A stretch of 64,000 nt of DNA from Thermomonas sp. (GCF_029945965.1 NZ_JAQSDO010000002.1:21984-85983); one strand, 5' to 3'; positions 34,337-43,160 are shown, counted from the first letter of the stretch. Notes: a model not told the origin generated them from the sequence alone. Translations and numbers: made by a program.

Positions 34337-35577
34337 CACAGTGTCAGTCCTTGAAGATCGAGATCCGGCGTGTGTCCATTCATGATGTCGACGAGGATCT
34401 GTGAGGTTCCGCAAGCCATGGTCCAGCCCATGTGCCCGTGGCCCGTGTTGAGGTAGAAATTGCTATGGCCGGTCTTGCCCAGGATTGGCGCACCGGCCGG
34501 TGTCATGGGACGCAGACACGACCAATAGGTGGGCTTGTCGTAATCCGCGCCTTCGGGGAACAGGTCCCGTGCGGCTTGCAACATGTGAACGAAATCGCTG
34601 GGCCGATACGAGGTGTCATAGCCGGCGAATTCGGCGGTGGCGGTGAATCGAAGTCGATCGCCAAAGCGGGCCCAGGCCACCAGGTTGTTCTCATCGACTC
34701 CACCCATGGTGGGCGGCCGGTGGTGCGCATGCACGGGCAACGTGACCGAGTAACCCTTGACCGGGTAGACCGATAGCCGATAACCGAGCTTGCTTGCCAA
34801 CAGCGGCGAATAGCTTCCTAGGGCCAAAACGAAGTCATCACCCTTGACTTGGCCTTTGTCCGTAAGAACGGCGTCGACGCGGTTGCCCGCGTGTGAGAAG
34901 CCCTGGATCTGTCGGTCCAGCTCGAATCGCACGCCGAGAGCCCTGCAGCGCCTTTCAAGGTCCTGGGAGAAAAGGTGCGCATCGCCGCTTTCGTCGGTCG
35001 GGCAGAAGATGGCGCCGGCGATGCGGTGCTTGGAAGCTGCCAGAGTGGGTTCGCGCAGCGCGACCTCGTCGGGCGTCAGAATCTGCAGAGACAGACCGTT
35101 GTCCGAAAGGACGGTCATCGCTGAGCAGCCTTTGGCGAAGGAGGCTTGGTCCCTGTAGAGGTAGAGCAGCCCACCTTCAATGCGGTCGTACTGCAAGCCC
35201 TCGGATGCCGTGAGCTCCTGCAGCTTGCGCTGGGAGTAGACGCACAAGTGCAACTTGCGCGTAGTGTTCAGCCGGGACCGTTCCGCTGTGCAGTTGCGCA
35301 GGAACTGCAGACCCCAAGCCCACATCCTGGGATCGGCATTGAGCCGCAGCCGCAAAGCCTGTCCGTCCTGGAAAAGCGATTTGAACAGGATCTTGGGCGC
35401 CTTCGGCGATGCCCAAGTGTAGGAATGCCCGGGCGCGACCAATCCCGCATTGGCATAACTTGTCTCCCGCGCGACGCTAGGCTGACGGTCGATCACCGTG
35501 ACCTCGCGTCCGCTCTTCGCCAAGTAGTACGCCGTGGTCACACCCACGATGCCCGCTCCAAGGATAACCGTCTTCAT
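34336..35577 (-). CDS. D-amino-acid dehydrogenase (DadA-like FAD oxidoreductase)
   Basis: A 413-residue flavoprotein of the DAO family. FAD-binding GAGIVGVTTAYYLAKSGREV starts at residue 7, ending the strand with VIDRQ; the C-terminal LNTGHGHMGWTMACGTSQIL is the DadA-type FAD-closing motif. It should oxidise a D-amino acid to the 2-imino acid, feeding electrons to the membrane quinone pool. RidA, which hydrolyses such imines, is encoded 14 bases upstream. Substrate could be a D-amino acid or a D-hydroxyproline-like imino acid. Confidence 0.92.
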   Translation of the reverse strand: MKTVILGAGIVGVTTAYYLAKSGREVTVIDRQPSVARETSYANAGLVAPGHSYTWASPKAPKILFKSLFQDGQALRLRLNADPRMWAWGLQFLRNCTAERSRLNTTRKLHLCVYSQRKLQELTASEGLQYDRIEGGLLYLYRDQASFAKGCSAMTVLSDNGLSLQILTPDEVALREPTLAASKHRIAGAIFCPTDESGDAHLFSQDLERRCRALGVRFELDRQIQGFSHAGNRVDAVLTDKGQVKGDDFVLALGSYSPLLASKLGYRLSVYPVKGYSVTLPVHAHHRPPTMGGVDENNLVAWARFGDRLRFTATAEFAGYDTSYRPSDFVHMLQAARDLFPEGADYDKPTYWSCLRPMTPAGAPILGKTGHSNFYLNTGHGHMGWTMACGTSQILVDIMNGHTPDLDLQGLTL

Positions 35578-35591
35578 TCGGAACTCCCCGA

Positions 35592-35939
35592 TCAGGCTGC
35601 CGCGATGACGCCGATTTCGACGGTGTACTGCGGGAATGCCAGTTTCGACTCCACACAGGCTCGGGCAGGCGTGTTGCCGGCGGGCACCCAGGCGTCCCAG
35701 ACAGAATTCATCTCGCCAAAGCTGGACGCTTCAGCCAGCCAGATGTTCGCGCTCAGGATCTTGGTCTTGTCGCTGCCAGCCTCCTCCAGAAGCTTGTCTA
35801 TCTTGTTGAGGATTTGCTGGGTCTGCCCGGCCACGTTTGCGCCGGTATCGTCGGCTACTTGGCCCGAGACAAAAACGAAGCCATTGTAGTTAACGGCGGC
35901 GCTCATGCGGGCACCAGGTTGCAAGCGTTTGATCTGCAT
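35592..35939 (-). CDS. RidA family 2-iminoacid deaminase
   Basis: A 115-residue YjgF/RidA protein. Arginine in PARACVESKLAFPQYTVEIG marks the carboxylate-binding site, and VFVSGQVADD and the NIWLAEASSFGEMNSVW region are family typical. It speeds hydrolysis of reactive 2-imino acids to 2-oxoacids and ammonia, the natural partner of the DadA-like enzyme. First gene of the minus-strand operon, diverging from the phosphotransferase gene. Confidence 0.92.
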   Translation of the reverse strand: MQIKRLQPGARMSAAVNYNGFVFVSGQVADDTGANVAGQTQQILNKIDKLLEEAGSDKTKILSANIWLAEASSFGEMNSVWDAWVPAGNTPARACVESKLAFPQYTVEIGVIAAA

Positions 35940-35978
35940 TCGATAGTCCTTGAAAAAATAATGTTGATTGATTTCACA

Positions 35979-35996
35979 TGTGCCGACACTTGTGCA
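35979..35996. promoter_or_regulatory. candidate GntR operator upstream of ridA
   Basis: TGTGCCGACACTTGTGCA contains GTGCCGACA, the reverse complement of the TGTCGGCAC core found upstream of the GntR gene. It begins 40 bases upstream of the ridA start, a sensible place for repression. Confidence 0.6.
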
Positions 35997-36090
35997 ACCA
36001 CTTGTTTATAATTTACCCATTAGATTTGCGAACAGAGTGTTTTCCCTAGGTGCAATCAACTAGTAAATATGAGACCTTTGAATTCTGAAG

Positions 36091-36114
36091 TGTGCCGGCA
36101 CAAGTGCCGACACA
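36091..36114. promoter_or_regulatory. candidate GntR operator upstream of the phosphotransferase gene
   Basis: This 24-base site contains the perfect palindrome TGTGCCGGCACA (36091-36102) joined to AGTGCCGACACA. It repeats the core of the ridA site in the opposite orientation, so each divergent gene has its own copy. About 60-80 bases upstream of the plus-strand gene. Confidence 0.6.
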
Positions 36115-36174
36115 TATATTTAAAGGATAAGCAAAGGCCATGCCAACATTTTTGTGGACATTTTCCTGGTGCGT

Positions 36175-37188
36175 ATGGACTTAATTGAAATTCCGGAAAT
36201 CGCCGACCGTCTTGCGCATTGGCTGGCGGTGGTCCTCCACCGCCCGGGTTTGCGAATCACGTCGACGCGTCGGCTCACTGGCGGCGCCATCCAACAAAAC
36301 TGGAAGGTGGAGACCATCGATCTCATCGGGGAATCCGCATGGCTGCTGCGCACCGACGCCGACGTACTAGTTTCCGCCAGCGGATCGCGCGCGGGTGAGT
36401 ACGCCTTGCTAAAGGCCATGGTGAAAGCTGGTGTGAAGGTCGCGACGCCGCGTGCGCTGTGCGATTCGCGTGAGGTGATCGGTAGGCCCTTTTTCATCAC
36501 CGATTTCGTTCCTGGCCTGGCCACGGCGTACCGCCTGGTGCGTGACGACAGTCTGGTGCCCGACCGGGAAGCGCTGACCTTCGAACTCGGGCAGAACTTG
36601 GCGCGCTTGCATCGCGTCCTCCCACCGGTTGCCGAACTCGACTTTCTCGCTCCGGTGGAGAGCCGCCCAACGCTTGCACAAGTCTTGCTACAGCGTGCGC
36701 ATCTCGATGAAATCGGCGTCGCCGATCCCGCCCTCGAATGGGGCCTGCGCTGGCTCGAATTGAACGCACCGGGGAAAGAACGCGCCCATTTGGTGCATCG
36801 CGACTTCCGTACCGGCAACTACATGGTCCACGAGGGGCGCCTGGCTGCCCTGCTGGATTGGGAGTTCGCCGGCTGGGGCAACCCGTTGGAAGATATGGGT
36901 TGGTTCACGGCCAAGTGCTGGTGCTTCGGCAGACCGGACCGCGCGGGCGGTGTTGGTCCGCTGGCCTCGTTCCTCGCCGGCTACCGCGACGAAGGCGGCG
37001 AAGCACCCTTGCCGGAGGAATTACGCTACTGGCAGATGCTGGCCCAGGCACGTTGGGCCGTAATCGCCCACTTGCAAGCCCACCGCCATCACAGCGGGAA
37101 GGAACGTTCGCTTGAACTGCTGTTGACTGGTCGAATTCCGTCGCAGCTCAACCTTGAACTGCTGACCGCTGGAGGACGCGCTTCATGA
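36175..37188 (+). CDS. APH-type phosphotransferase, LvaA-like 4-hydroxyacyl-CoA kinase candidate
   Basis: A kinase-fold protein of 337 residues (344 if a GTG at 36154 is used; neither start has a good ribosome site). The catalytic loop HRDFRTGN (Asp210, Asn215) and metal-binding Asp228 in LLDWEFAGWGNPLEDMGW are present. Together with a DUF6285 protein, an SDR and an acyl-CoA dehydrogenase it recalls lvaA of the Pseudomonas putida levulinate operon, where LvaA with LvaB phosphorylates 4-hydroxyacyl-CoA. Overlaps the next gene by four bases. Confidence 0.85.
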   Translation: MDLIEIPEIADRLAHWLAVVLHRPGLRITSTRRLTGGAIQQNWKVETIDLIGESAWLLRTDADVLVSASGSRAGEYALLKAMVKAGVKVATPRALCDSREVIGRPFFITDFVPGLATAYRLVRDDSLVPDREALTFELGQNLARLHRVLPPVAELDFLAPVESRPTLAQVLLQRAHLDEIGVADPALEWGLRWLELNAPGKERAHLVHRDFRTGNYMVHEGRLAALLDWEFAGWGNPLEDMGWFTAKCWCFGRPDRAGGVGPLASFLAGYRDEGGEAPLPEELRYWQMLAQARWAVIAHLQAHRHHSGKERSLELLLTGRIPSQLNLELLTAGGRAS

Positions 37189-37574
37189 ATAAAAAAAGCG
37201 ACGCTGTCGACCTGCTAAAAACGTCGTTGGAAGCCTTGCGCCAACAGGTGCTCCCCGCGTTGAGCGGGAACACGCGCACAGTCGGACTGATGGTGGCCAA
37301 TGCGATGGGCATCGCGATCCGGGTGCTGCAACAAGGCGATGCGCAGGAAGCGGAAGAAATGCGCGGCCTGCAAGCCTTGGTCCGGGGCGAATTGGACGAT
37401 CCCTCCTCGCTTCGCCGAGAACTGATCCAGCAGATTCGCACCGGAGCGTTCGACGCGGAAACGCACCCCGAAGGAGCAAGCCGACTCAAGTCATTTCTTT
37501 CACAGTCCGTGGTCGCTCAGTGTTCCATTGACCAACCCAAGGCGCTCGCGGCATTGGAGGAGGCACAGCCATGA
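37185..37574 (+). CDS. DUF6285-type small protein, LvaB-like
   Basis: A 129-residue mostly helical protein (LLKTSLEALRQQVLPALSGN, TVGLMVANAMGIAIRVLQ, LRRELIQQIRTGAFD). I recognise it as the small partner that usually lies between APH-type kinases and acyl-CoA dehydrogenases; in the levulinate pathway LvaB is required with LvaA for hydroxyacyl-CoA phosphorylation. No catalytic motif. ATGA overlaps at both ends tie it to its neighbours. Confidence 0.75.
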   Translation: MNKKSDAVDLLKTSLEALRQQVLPALSGNTRTVGLMVANAMGIAIRVLQQGDAQEAEEMRGLQALVRGELDDPSSLRRELIQQIRTGAFDAETHPEGASRLKSFLSQSVVAQCSIDQPKALAALEEAQP

Positions 37575-38356
37575 GGGGGTTGTTTTCCCTTCAGGGCCGC
37601 ACGGCTGTCGTCACCGGTGGTTTTAGCGGCCTTGGTAAGCACTTCTGTTCCACGCTGCTGGAGGCTGGCGCCAACGTAGCGATCGCGGGGCGACGCATCG
37701 ACTTGGGACGAGCCACGGCGGAAGCATTGCAACAAGTGGCCATCGACAAGGGCTCGAAAGCCACCGTTCGCGCTTTTGCTCTCGATGTGACAGAACGAAA
37801 AAGCGTGGAGTCCTGCTTGCGCGACGTCCACGCAGCATTCGGTCAACCAAGCATTCTTGTCAACAACGCCGGTGTGGCAACGACCACACCCATTCTGGAA
37901 ACCTCGGACTCGGACTGGAATGCTGTTGTCGACGTCAACCTCACGGGTGCCTGGCGTGCCGCGCAGGTGTTTGCGCAGAACCTGGTCGCCCATGGTGTGC
38001 CCGGTTCGATCATCAACGTGGGCTCTATCCTGGGGCTGCGCGTGGCGCAGCAGGTTCCGGCTTACGCGGCGAGCAAAGCAGCGCTGCTGCACCTCACCAG
38101 CGCGATGGCCATCGAACTGGCGCGTCACTCGATCCGCGTCAACGCACTGGCGCCGGGCTATTTCGAGACCGACCTCAACCAGGAATTCTTCGCCGGAGAA
38201 GCCGGCGAGGCGTTGACCCGCAGAGTACCTCAACGACGAATTGGCAACCCGGCCGAGCTGGACGGGCCGCTGCTGCTGCTCGCATCAGACGCCTCTTCAT
38301 TCATGACCGGCACCGTCTTGACAGTGGACGGTGGTCACAGCATCAACAGCCTCTAA
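37571..38356 (+). CDS. short-chain dehydrogenase/reductase (LvaD-like position)
   Basis: A 261-residue SDR: VTGGFSGLGKHF (residues 15-26), VNNAGVA (about 97-103), serine in NVGSILGLRV, YAASKAA for Tyr/Lys and C-terminal TGTVLTVDGG. It may interconvert a keto- and hydroxyacyl-CoA; LvaD of the levulinate operon reduces 4-ketovaleryl-CoA. Coupled to the DUF6285 gene by a four-base overlap and followed after five bases by the acyl-CoA dehydrogenase. Confidence 0.9.
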   Translation: MRGLFSLQGRTAVVTGGFSGLGKHFCSTLLEAGANVAIAGRRIDLGRATAEALQQVAIDKGSKATVRAFALDVTERKSVESCLRDVHAAFGQPSILVNNAGVATTTPILETSDSDWNAVVDVNLTGAWRAAQVFAQNLVAHGVPGSIINVGSILGLRVAQQVPAYAASKAALLHLTSAMAIELARHSIRVNALAPGYFETDLNQEFFAGEAGEALTRRVPQRRIGNPAELDGPLLLLASDASSFMTGTVLTVDGGHSINSL

Positions 38357-38361
38357 TCATC

Positions 38362-39558
38362 ATGGACTTCAAACTCGACCCCACCACCGAATCCCTGCGC
38401 CTGCGCATCCGACAGTTTGTCGATGAGGAACTGATCCCGCTCGAGGCCCAGCCCGACGCGTACGACGCCCACGAGAACATCGACGAGCACACTCTCGAAA
38501 TATATCGGGCCAAAGCCCGCGACGCCGGCCTGTGGTCGCTGCAGATGCCAGTCGCGCGCGGGGGCAAAGGCTTGTCGGTGACCAGCATGGCTGCGTGCTA
38601 CGAAGAAATGAACCGTTCCCTCTTTGGTCCCGTTGTTTTCAACAGTGCCGCGCCTGACGATGGGAACATGATTGTCCTGGAGAAAGTCGCCACCGAAGAA
38701 CAAAAGGTACGCTGGTTGGATCCGATCGTGCGAGGCGACGTTCGCTCTGCCTTCGCCATGACCGAACCGGCACCCGGCGCGGGCTCCGACCCCTCGATGA
38801 TGAAGACGACGGCGCGTCGCGAAGGCGACCGCTGGATCATCAACGGCCGCAAGTGGTTCATCACTGGCGCCGGCATCGCGAGTCACTTCATCCTGATTGC
38901 CAAGACCTCGGACGATCAAAGGAAAGGCTTGACCGCCTTCCTGTTCCATGCCGACCAGCCTGGCTGGCGCATCGTTCGTCGCATTGGGATCATGGGGCCG
39001 GAGGAGCACGGCGGCCATTGCGAGATCGAGTTCGAAGGCCTGGAAATTCCTGACGAGAACCGTCTCATGGACGTCGGGGACGGCTTGAAGCTCACACAGA
39101 TCCGCCTTGGCACGGCCCGTCTGACGCATTGCATGCGCTGGCTCGGCCTAGCCCGGCGATCAATGGAGATCGCGCGGGAACACGTTGGCACGCGTCGCAG
39201 CGGCGGGGTGTTGCTTGCCGACCGCGAAGGCGTGCAATGGATGCTGGGCGAGGCGGCCATGCAGATCGAGATCGGACGCTTACTGACGATGCGGGCCGCG
39301 GCACGGCTAGACCAGGGTGACTTTGCGCGCAAGGAAGTATCGATGGCCAAAATCGTAGTCTCGGAAGCCCTGCACAAGGCCGTGGATACCGCGATCCAGC
39401 TCAATGGCGCACGGGGTTACTCCAAAGACACGCCGCTTGAATGGATCTACAGGTACGCGCGCCAGGCACGCCTTGTCGATGGCGCCTCCGAGGTCCACAA
39501 GATGGTCCTCGCCCGATTCCTGATGTCACAGGGCGACCAGTTCTGGCAGTGGGACTGA
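38362..39558 (+). CDS. acyl-CoA dehydrogenase, ACAD10/11 or LvaC-like
   Basis: A 398-residue acyl-CoA dehydrogenase: SAFAMTEPAPGAGSDPSMMK (near 130-150), WIINGRKWFITGAGIASHFI, and C-terminal INGARGYSKDTPLEWIYRYA-like helices followed by ARQARLVDGASEVHKMVLAR (first written as QLNGARGYSKDTPLEW). The APAPGAGSDPS pattern is that of ACAD10/ACAD11-like proteins, which in animals and in the bacterial LvaC remove a phosphate from a 4-phosphoacyl-CoA rather than simply desaturate. Context with kinase and DUF6285 genes supports that role by inference. Confidence 0.88.
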   Translation: MDFKLDPTTESLRLRIRQFVDEELIPLEAQPDAYDAHENIDEHTLEIYRAKARDAGLWSLQMPVARGGKGLSVTSMAACYEEMNRSLFGPVVFNSAAPDDGNMIVLEKVATEEQKVRWLDPIVRGDVRSAFAMTEPAPGAGSDPSMMKTTARREGDRWIINGRKWFITGAGIASHFILIAKTSDDQRKGLTAFLFHADQPGWRIVRRIGIMGPEEHGGHCEIEFEGLEIPDENRLMDVGDGLKLTQIRLGTARLTHCMRWLGLARRSMEIAREHVGTRRSGGVLLADREGVQWMLGEAAMQIEIGRLLTMRAAARLDQGDFARKEVSMAKIVVSEALHKAVDTAIQLNGARGYSKDTPLEWIYRYARQARLVDGASEVHKMVLARFLMSQGDQFWQWD

Positions 39559-39602
39559 GCCAGACGACCGTTCCTCCAACCACCCCCATAGAAGCGATAG
39601 CC

Positions 39603-42600
39603 ATGCAACTTAAAACAGTCACACTGGACGACAAGTACACACTCTCCGAAGGGCGAATTTTTATCACCGGCACCCAGGCGTTGGTTCGCCTGCCCATGAC
39701 CCAGCAGCAACGCGACCGCCAAGAGGGACTCAATACTGCGGGCTACATCAGCGGTTACCGCGGCTCCCCACTCGGCAACTTCGATGACCAGATCGGGAAA
39801 GCGAAAAAGCATCTGTCAGCGCACAACGTGGTGTTCGTGCCTGGCGTGAACGAAGACCTGGCAGCGACCGCCGTATGGGGTTCGCAACAGGCCGAAATCG
39901 GTGGCGAAGGCAAATATGACGGTGTGTTCGCGCTTTGGTATGGCAAAGGGCCAGGCGTGGATCGCACGGGTGATGCTTTCCGCCACGGCAACCTCGCGGG
40001 TTCTTCCAAACACGGTGGTGTGATCGTGCTCATGGGCGATGACCATACCTGCGAGTCTTCCACCACATGCCACCAAAGCGAGTTCGCGATGGTGGACGCC
40101 ATGATCCCGGTGCTGAGTCCAGCCGGCGTTCAGGAAATCCTCGACTACGGCGTCATTGGCTGGGCCTTGTCCCGCTACAGCGGCTGCTGGGTAGGGATGA
40201 AGTGCGTCAAGGACACCGTTGAGGCCACTGCCTCCATCGACGTGGATATCAACCGTGTCCGCATCAAGATTCCGGAAGGTGTGGGCTTGCCGCCCGACGG
40301 AGTGAACATCCGCCAGCCGGACACACCGCATGCGCAGGAAGCCCGGCTGCATCGGCACAAGCTTGTGGTGGCCAAGGCATTCACCCGAGCAAACGGCATC
40401 GACCGGACCATCATCAACGGACCAGCGGCAAAGCTCGGTGTGATCACCCACGGCAAGAGCTATCTCGACGTTCTGCAGGCTCTGGATGACCTGAACCTTT
40501 CGGAAGAGGCAGCTGCCAGGTTGGGCCTGCGTCTTTATAAGGTCGGGATGCCCTGGCCTCTGGAGCCCGAGGGCGTAGCGGCGTTCGCTGATGACCTGAA
40601 AAAAATTCTTGTCGTCGAGGAAAAACGCAGCCTGCTTGAGTTTCAATTGAAGGAACAGCTGTACGGCCGGACCGACGCCCCCACCATCGTCGGCAAGTTC
40701 GATGAAAACAAGCAAACGCTATTCCAGTCGGAGATGGCGCTCGACTCCAACCAGGTCGCTATCGCCATCGGCGAGCGTTTGCTGGAACTGAACGAGGGGG
40801 ACAACGATGCGCTGCGCAAACGGGTGGAGGAAATCCGCACCTACCGCGCCCCCAAGGGAGTCATCGACATCTTGTCGCGCAGCTTCTACTTCTGCAGCGG
40901 GTGCCCGCACAGCTCCTCGACGGTCCTCCCGGAGGGAAGCAAGGGCTACGCCGGCATCGGTTGCAGCTGGATGGCGCAGACCATGGACCGCTCCACCACT
41001 GGCTATACCCAGATGGGTGCCGAGGGTCTTTCATGGGTGGGGGAGGCGCCATTCTCAAAGCGCAAACACATGTTCCAGAATATCGGCGACGGGACGTACT
41101 TCCATTCCGGCTTGCTAGCCATCCGCGCTGCGGTCGCGGCAAAAACGAACATCACCTACAAGATATTGTTCAACGATGCAGTCGCAATGACTGGCGGACA
41201 GCGGCACGACGGTAACCTTGACGTGCCTACCATCGCCCACCAAGTGCATGCTGAAGGTGTGAAGCGTATCGTTGTGGTCACCGATGAACCCGACAAGTAT
41301 CCGGCCCGCACCGCCTGGCCGCCCGGCGTGACGGTGCACCACCGGGACACCATAGACGACGTACAACGCGAATTGCGCGAGACCGAAGGCACGACCGCCC
41401 TAATTTACGACCAGACCTGCGCCGCGGAAAAGCGCCGCCGCCGAAAGCGCGGCGCCTTCCCTGATCCGGCCAAACGCATCGTCATCAACGATCTCGTGTG
41501 CGAAGGTTGCGGCGATTGCGGCGTGAAGTCCAACTGCGTGTCTGTGCAGCCGCTCGAAACCGAGCTCGGTCGCAAGCGCACCATCGACCAGTCCTCTTGC
41601 AACAAGGATTATTCCTGCGTCAAGGGGTTCTGCCCTAGTTTCGTGACCGTTCTCGGCGGCAACCTCCGCAAACCCGAACGCGTGAGCGAGGCCAACGTGT
41701 TCGCCGCATTGCCTGAACCGGTGCTGCCTTCCCTGGACAGTCACGTGTACAGCATCATGGTGACCGGCATGGGCGGTACCGGTGTGGTCACGATTGGCGC
41801 CATCCTAGGAATGGCGGCCCACCTGGAGGGGCGCGGCTGCGGGCTGCTGGACATGGCTGGCCTCGCGCAAAAAGGCGGCTCGGTATGGAGTCATCTGCGC
41901 TTCGGCGCCTCGCCTGAGGCCATCAAGACCATCCGCATCGCCGCGGGCGGCGCTGACCTGGTGCTCGGCTGCGACATGATCGTGGCAGGGAACTCGAAGA
42001 CCCTGGCCGCCACGCGGCGCGGCAGCACCCGGATGCTGGTGAACACCCAGGAAACGATGCCTGGTGAATTCACCCGCAACGCGGACATGCAATACCCGAG
42101 TGGTGGTTTGCGCAAAAACGTTATCGATGCCGTAGGCGAGGACTGCGCCGAGTTCGTGGACGCGGGGCGCATCGCAACGGCACTGATGGGCGACAGCATT
42201 GCAGCGAACATGTTCATGCTCGGCTTTGCCTACCAACGCGGCCTGATCCCGATCTCCGCCGAATCCATCGATGCGGCCATCGTGCTCAATGGTGCGTCGC
42301 AACAGATGAACAAGGACGCCTTCCTCTGGGGGCGCCGCACCGCCGTCGATCCGAAGGCTGTCCAACGGATTCTTGCGTCCAAGCGCTCTGCATCCAACGC
42401 GGGTGTGTCGCCTGCGCCGGCGAAGACTCTCGAAGAAGCGATTGATCTGCGCAAGAAATTCCTGAAGGACTACCAGAACGACGCGTACGTGCAGCGCTAC
42501 ATGGCCTTGCTGGAACGCGTGCAGACGGTCGAGCAGCGTGCGTTTCCCGGTCGCACCGCTTTGACCGAGGCTGCTGCGAAGTATTACTTCAAGCTGCTCG

Positions 42601-43097
42601 CCATCAAGGACGAATACGAAGTCGCACGCCTGCACGTGGAAAGCGGCTTCCTCGACAGCGTGGCGCAGCAGTTCGAAGGCGGCTACAAGCTTGTCTTCAA
42701 CCTGGCGCCGCCGCTGTTGTCCAAGCGCGACCCATCGACCGGCGAGCCGAAGAAACGCGAGTTCGGCCCGTGGATCGTGCCGGTGTTCCGCATCCTCGCC
42801 AAGCTCCGCTTTCTGCGCGGCACCGCACTGGATGTGTTTGGCTATACCACGGAACGCCGCGCCGAGCGTGCCCTGATTACCCGATACGAGGCGAGCATCG
42901 AGAAGGCTCTTTCGATTCTCGAAGTGACCAAGGACCAATCGCACCATGACACCGCAGTGGAGTTGGCCTCCTTGCCGGAACAAATCCGGGGCTACGGGCA
43001 TGTCCGCGTCCGCAACATCGAACCCACGCGCAAACGAGAAGGCGACCTGCTCGCTGCCCTGCAGTGCCGCGTGATCCCGCTGAAACAAGCGGCTTGA
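39603..43097 (+). CDS. fused 2-oxoacid (indolepyruvate-type):ferredoxin oxidoreductase
   Basis: A 1164-residue single-chain IorAB-type enzyme. N-terminal pyruvate-oxidoreductase-like domain has AGYISGYRGSPLGNFD (about 46-61); the central thiamine-diphosphate part has GIGCSWMAQTMD and NDAVAMTGGQ; an iron-sulfur segment has Cys633, Cys636 and Cys639 (VCEGCGDCG) plus SSCNKDYSCVKGFC; the gamma-like domain has TGMGGTGVVTIGAI. It turns a 2-oxoacid into acyl-CoA and CO2, reducing ferredoxin. It could accept the 2-oxoacid made by the divergently encoded DadA/RidA pair. ATG 39603 chosen; the frame before it overlaps the dehydrogenase gene. Confidence 0.93.
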   Translation: MQLKTVTLDDKYTLSEGRIFITGTQALVRLPMTQQQRDRQEGLNTAGYISGYRGSPLGNFDDQIGKAKKHLSAHNVVFVPGVNEDLAATAVWGSQQAEIGGEGKYDGVFALWYGKGPGVDRTGDAFRHGNLAGSSKHGGVIVLMGDDHTCESSTTCHQSEFAMVDAMIPVLSPAGVQEILDYGVIGWALSRYSGCWVGMKCVKDTVEATASIDVDINRVRIKIPEGVGLPPDGVNIRQPDTPHAQEARLHRHKLVVAKAFTRANGIDRTIINGPAAKLGVITHGKSYLDVLQALDDLNLSEEAAARLGLRLYKVGMPWPLEPEGVAAFADDLKKILVVEEKRSLLEFQLKEQLYGRTDAPTIVGKFDENKQTLFQSEMALDSNQVAIAIGERLLELNEGDNDALRKRVEEIRTYRAPKGVIDILSRSFYFCSGCPHSSSTVLPEGSKGYAGIGCSWMAQTMDRSTTGYTQMGAEGLSWVGEAPFSKRKHMFQNIGDGTYFHSGLLAIRAAVAAKTNITYKILFNDAVAMTGGQRHDGNLDVPTIAHQVHAEGVKRIVVVTDEPDKYPARTAWPPGVTVHHRDTIDDVQRELRETEGTTALIYDQTCAAEKRRRRKRGAFPDPAKRIVINDLVCEGCGDCGVKSNCVSVQPLETELGRKRTIDQSSCNKDYSCVKGFCPSFVTVLGGNLRKPERVSEANVFAALPEPVLPSLDSHVYSIMVTGMGGTGVVTIGAILGMAAHLEGRGCGLLDMAGLAQKGGSVWSHLRFGASPEAIKTIRIAAGGADLVLGCDMIVAGNSKTLAATRRGSTRMLVNTQETMPGEFTRNADMQYPSGGLRKNVIDAVGEDCAEFVDAGRIATALMGDSIAANMFMLGFAYQRGLIPISAESIDAAIVLNGASQQMNKDAFLWGRRTAVDPKAVQRILASKRSASNAGVSPAPAKTLEEAIDLRKKFLKDYQNDAYVQRYMALLERVQTVEQRAFPGRTALTEAAAKYYFKLLAIKDEYEVARLHVESGFLDSVAQQFEGGYKLVFNLAPPLLSKRDPSTGEPKKREFGPWIVPVFRILAKLRFLRGTALDVFGYTTERRAERALITRYEASIEKALSILEVTKDQSHHDTAVELASLPEQIRGYGHVRVRNIEPTRKREGDLLAALQCRVIPLKQAA

Positions 43098-43116
43098 CCA
43101 ACCAGTGAAGGAAAGC

Positions 43117-43160
43117 ATGAAGACCGTACCAGAAATAGTGGTGGCGGGAGCAGCGCGCAC
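43117..43160 (+). pseudogene. thiolase (acetyl-CoA acetyltransferase) 5' end, interrupted by IS6
   Basis: After GAAGGA and an ATG come 15 codons, MKTVPEIVVAGAART, the usual start of a thiolase (compare VIVGAARTAIG). The sequence then runs straight into GGTTTTGTCGCG, an IS6-family end. No more of the thiolase is found in the window, so the last step of this operon has been removed by IS activity. Confidence 0.7.

Noticed and set aside
27819..35939. Complete trans-4-hydroxyproline pathway
   Set aside because: DadA-like and DHDPS-family genes would fit, but no proline-racemase-type epimerase and no ketoglutarate-semialdehyde dehydrogenase are present, so I do not name this pathway.
36140..36184. 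Possible 14-codon leader peptide (MPTFLWTFSWCVWT) before the kinase gene, with AAAGG upstream
   Set aside because: It is tryptophan-rich and has a plausible ribosome site, but there are no attenuator-type hairpins after it, so a regulatory leader cannot be supported.
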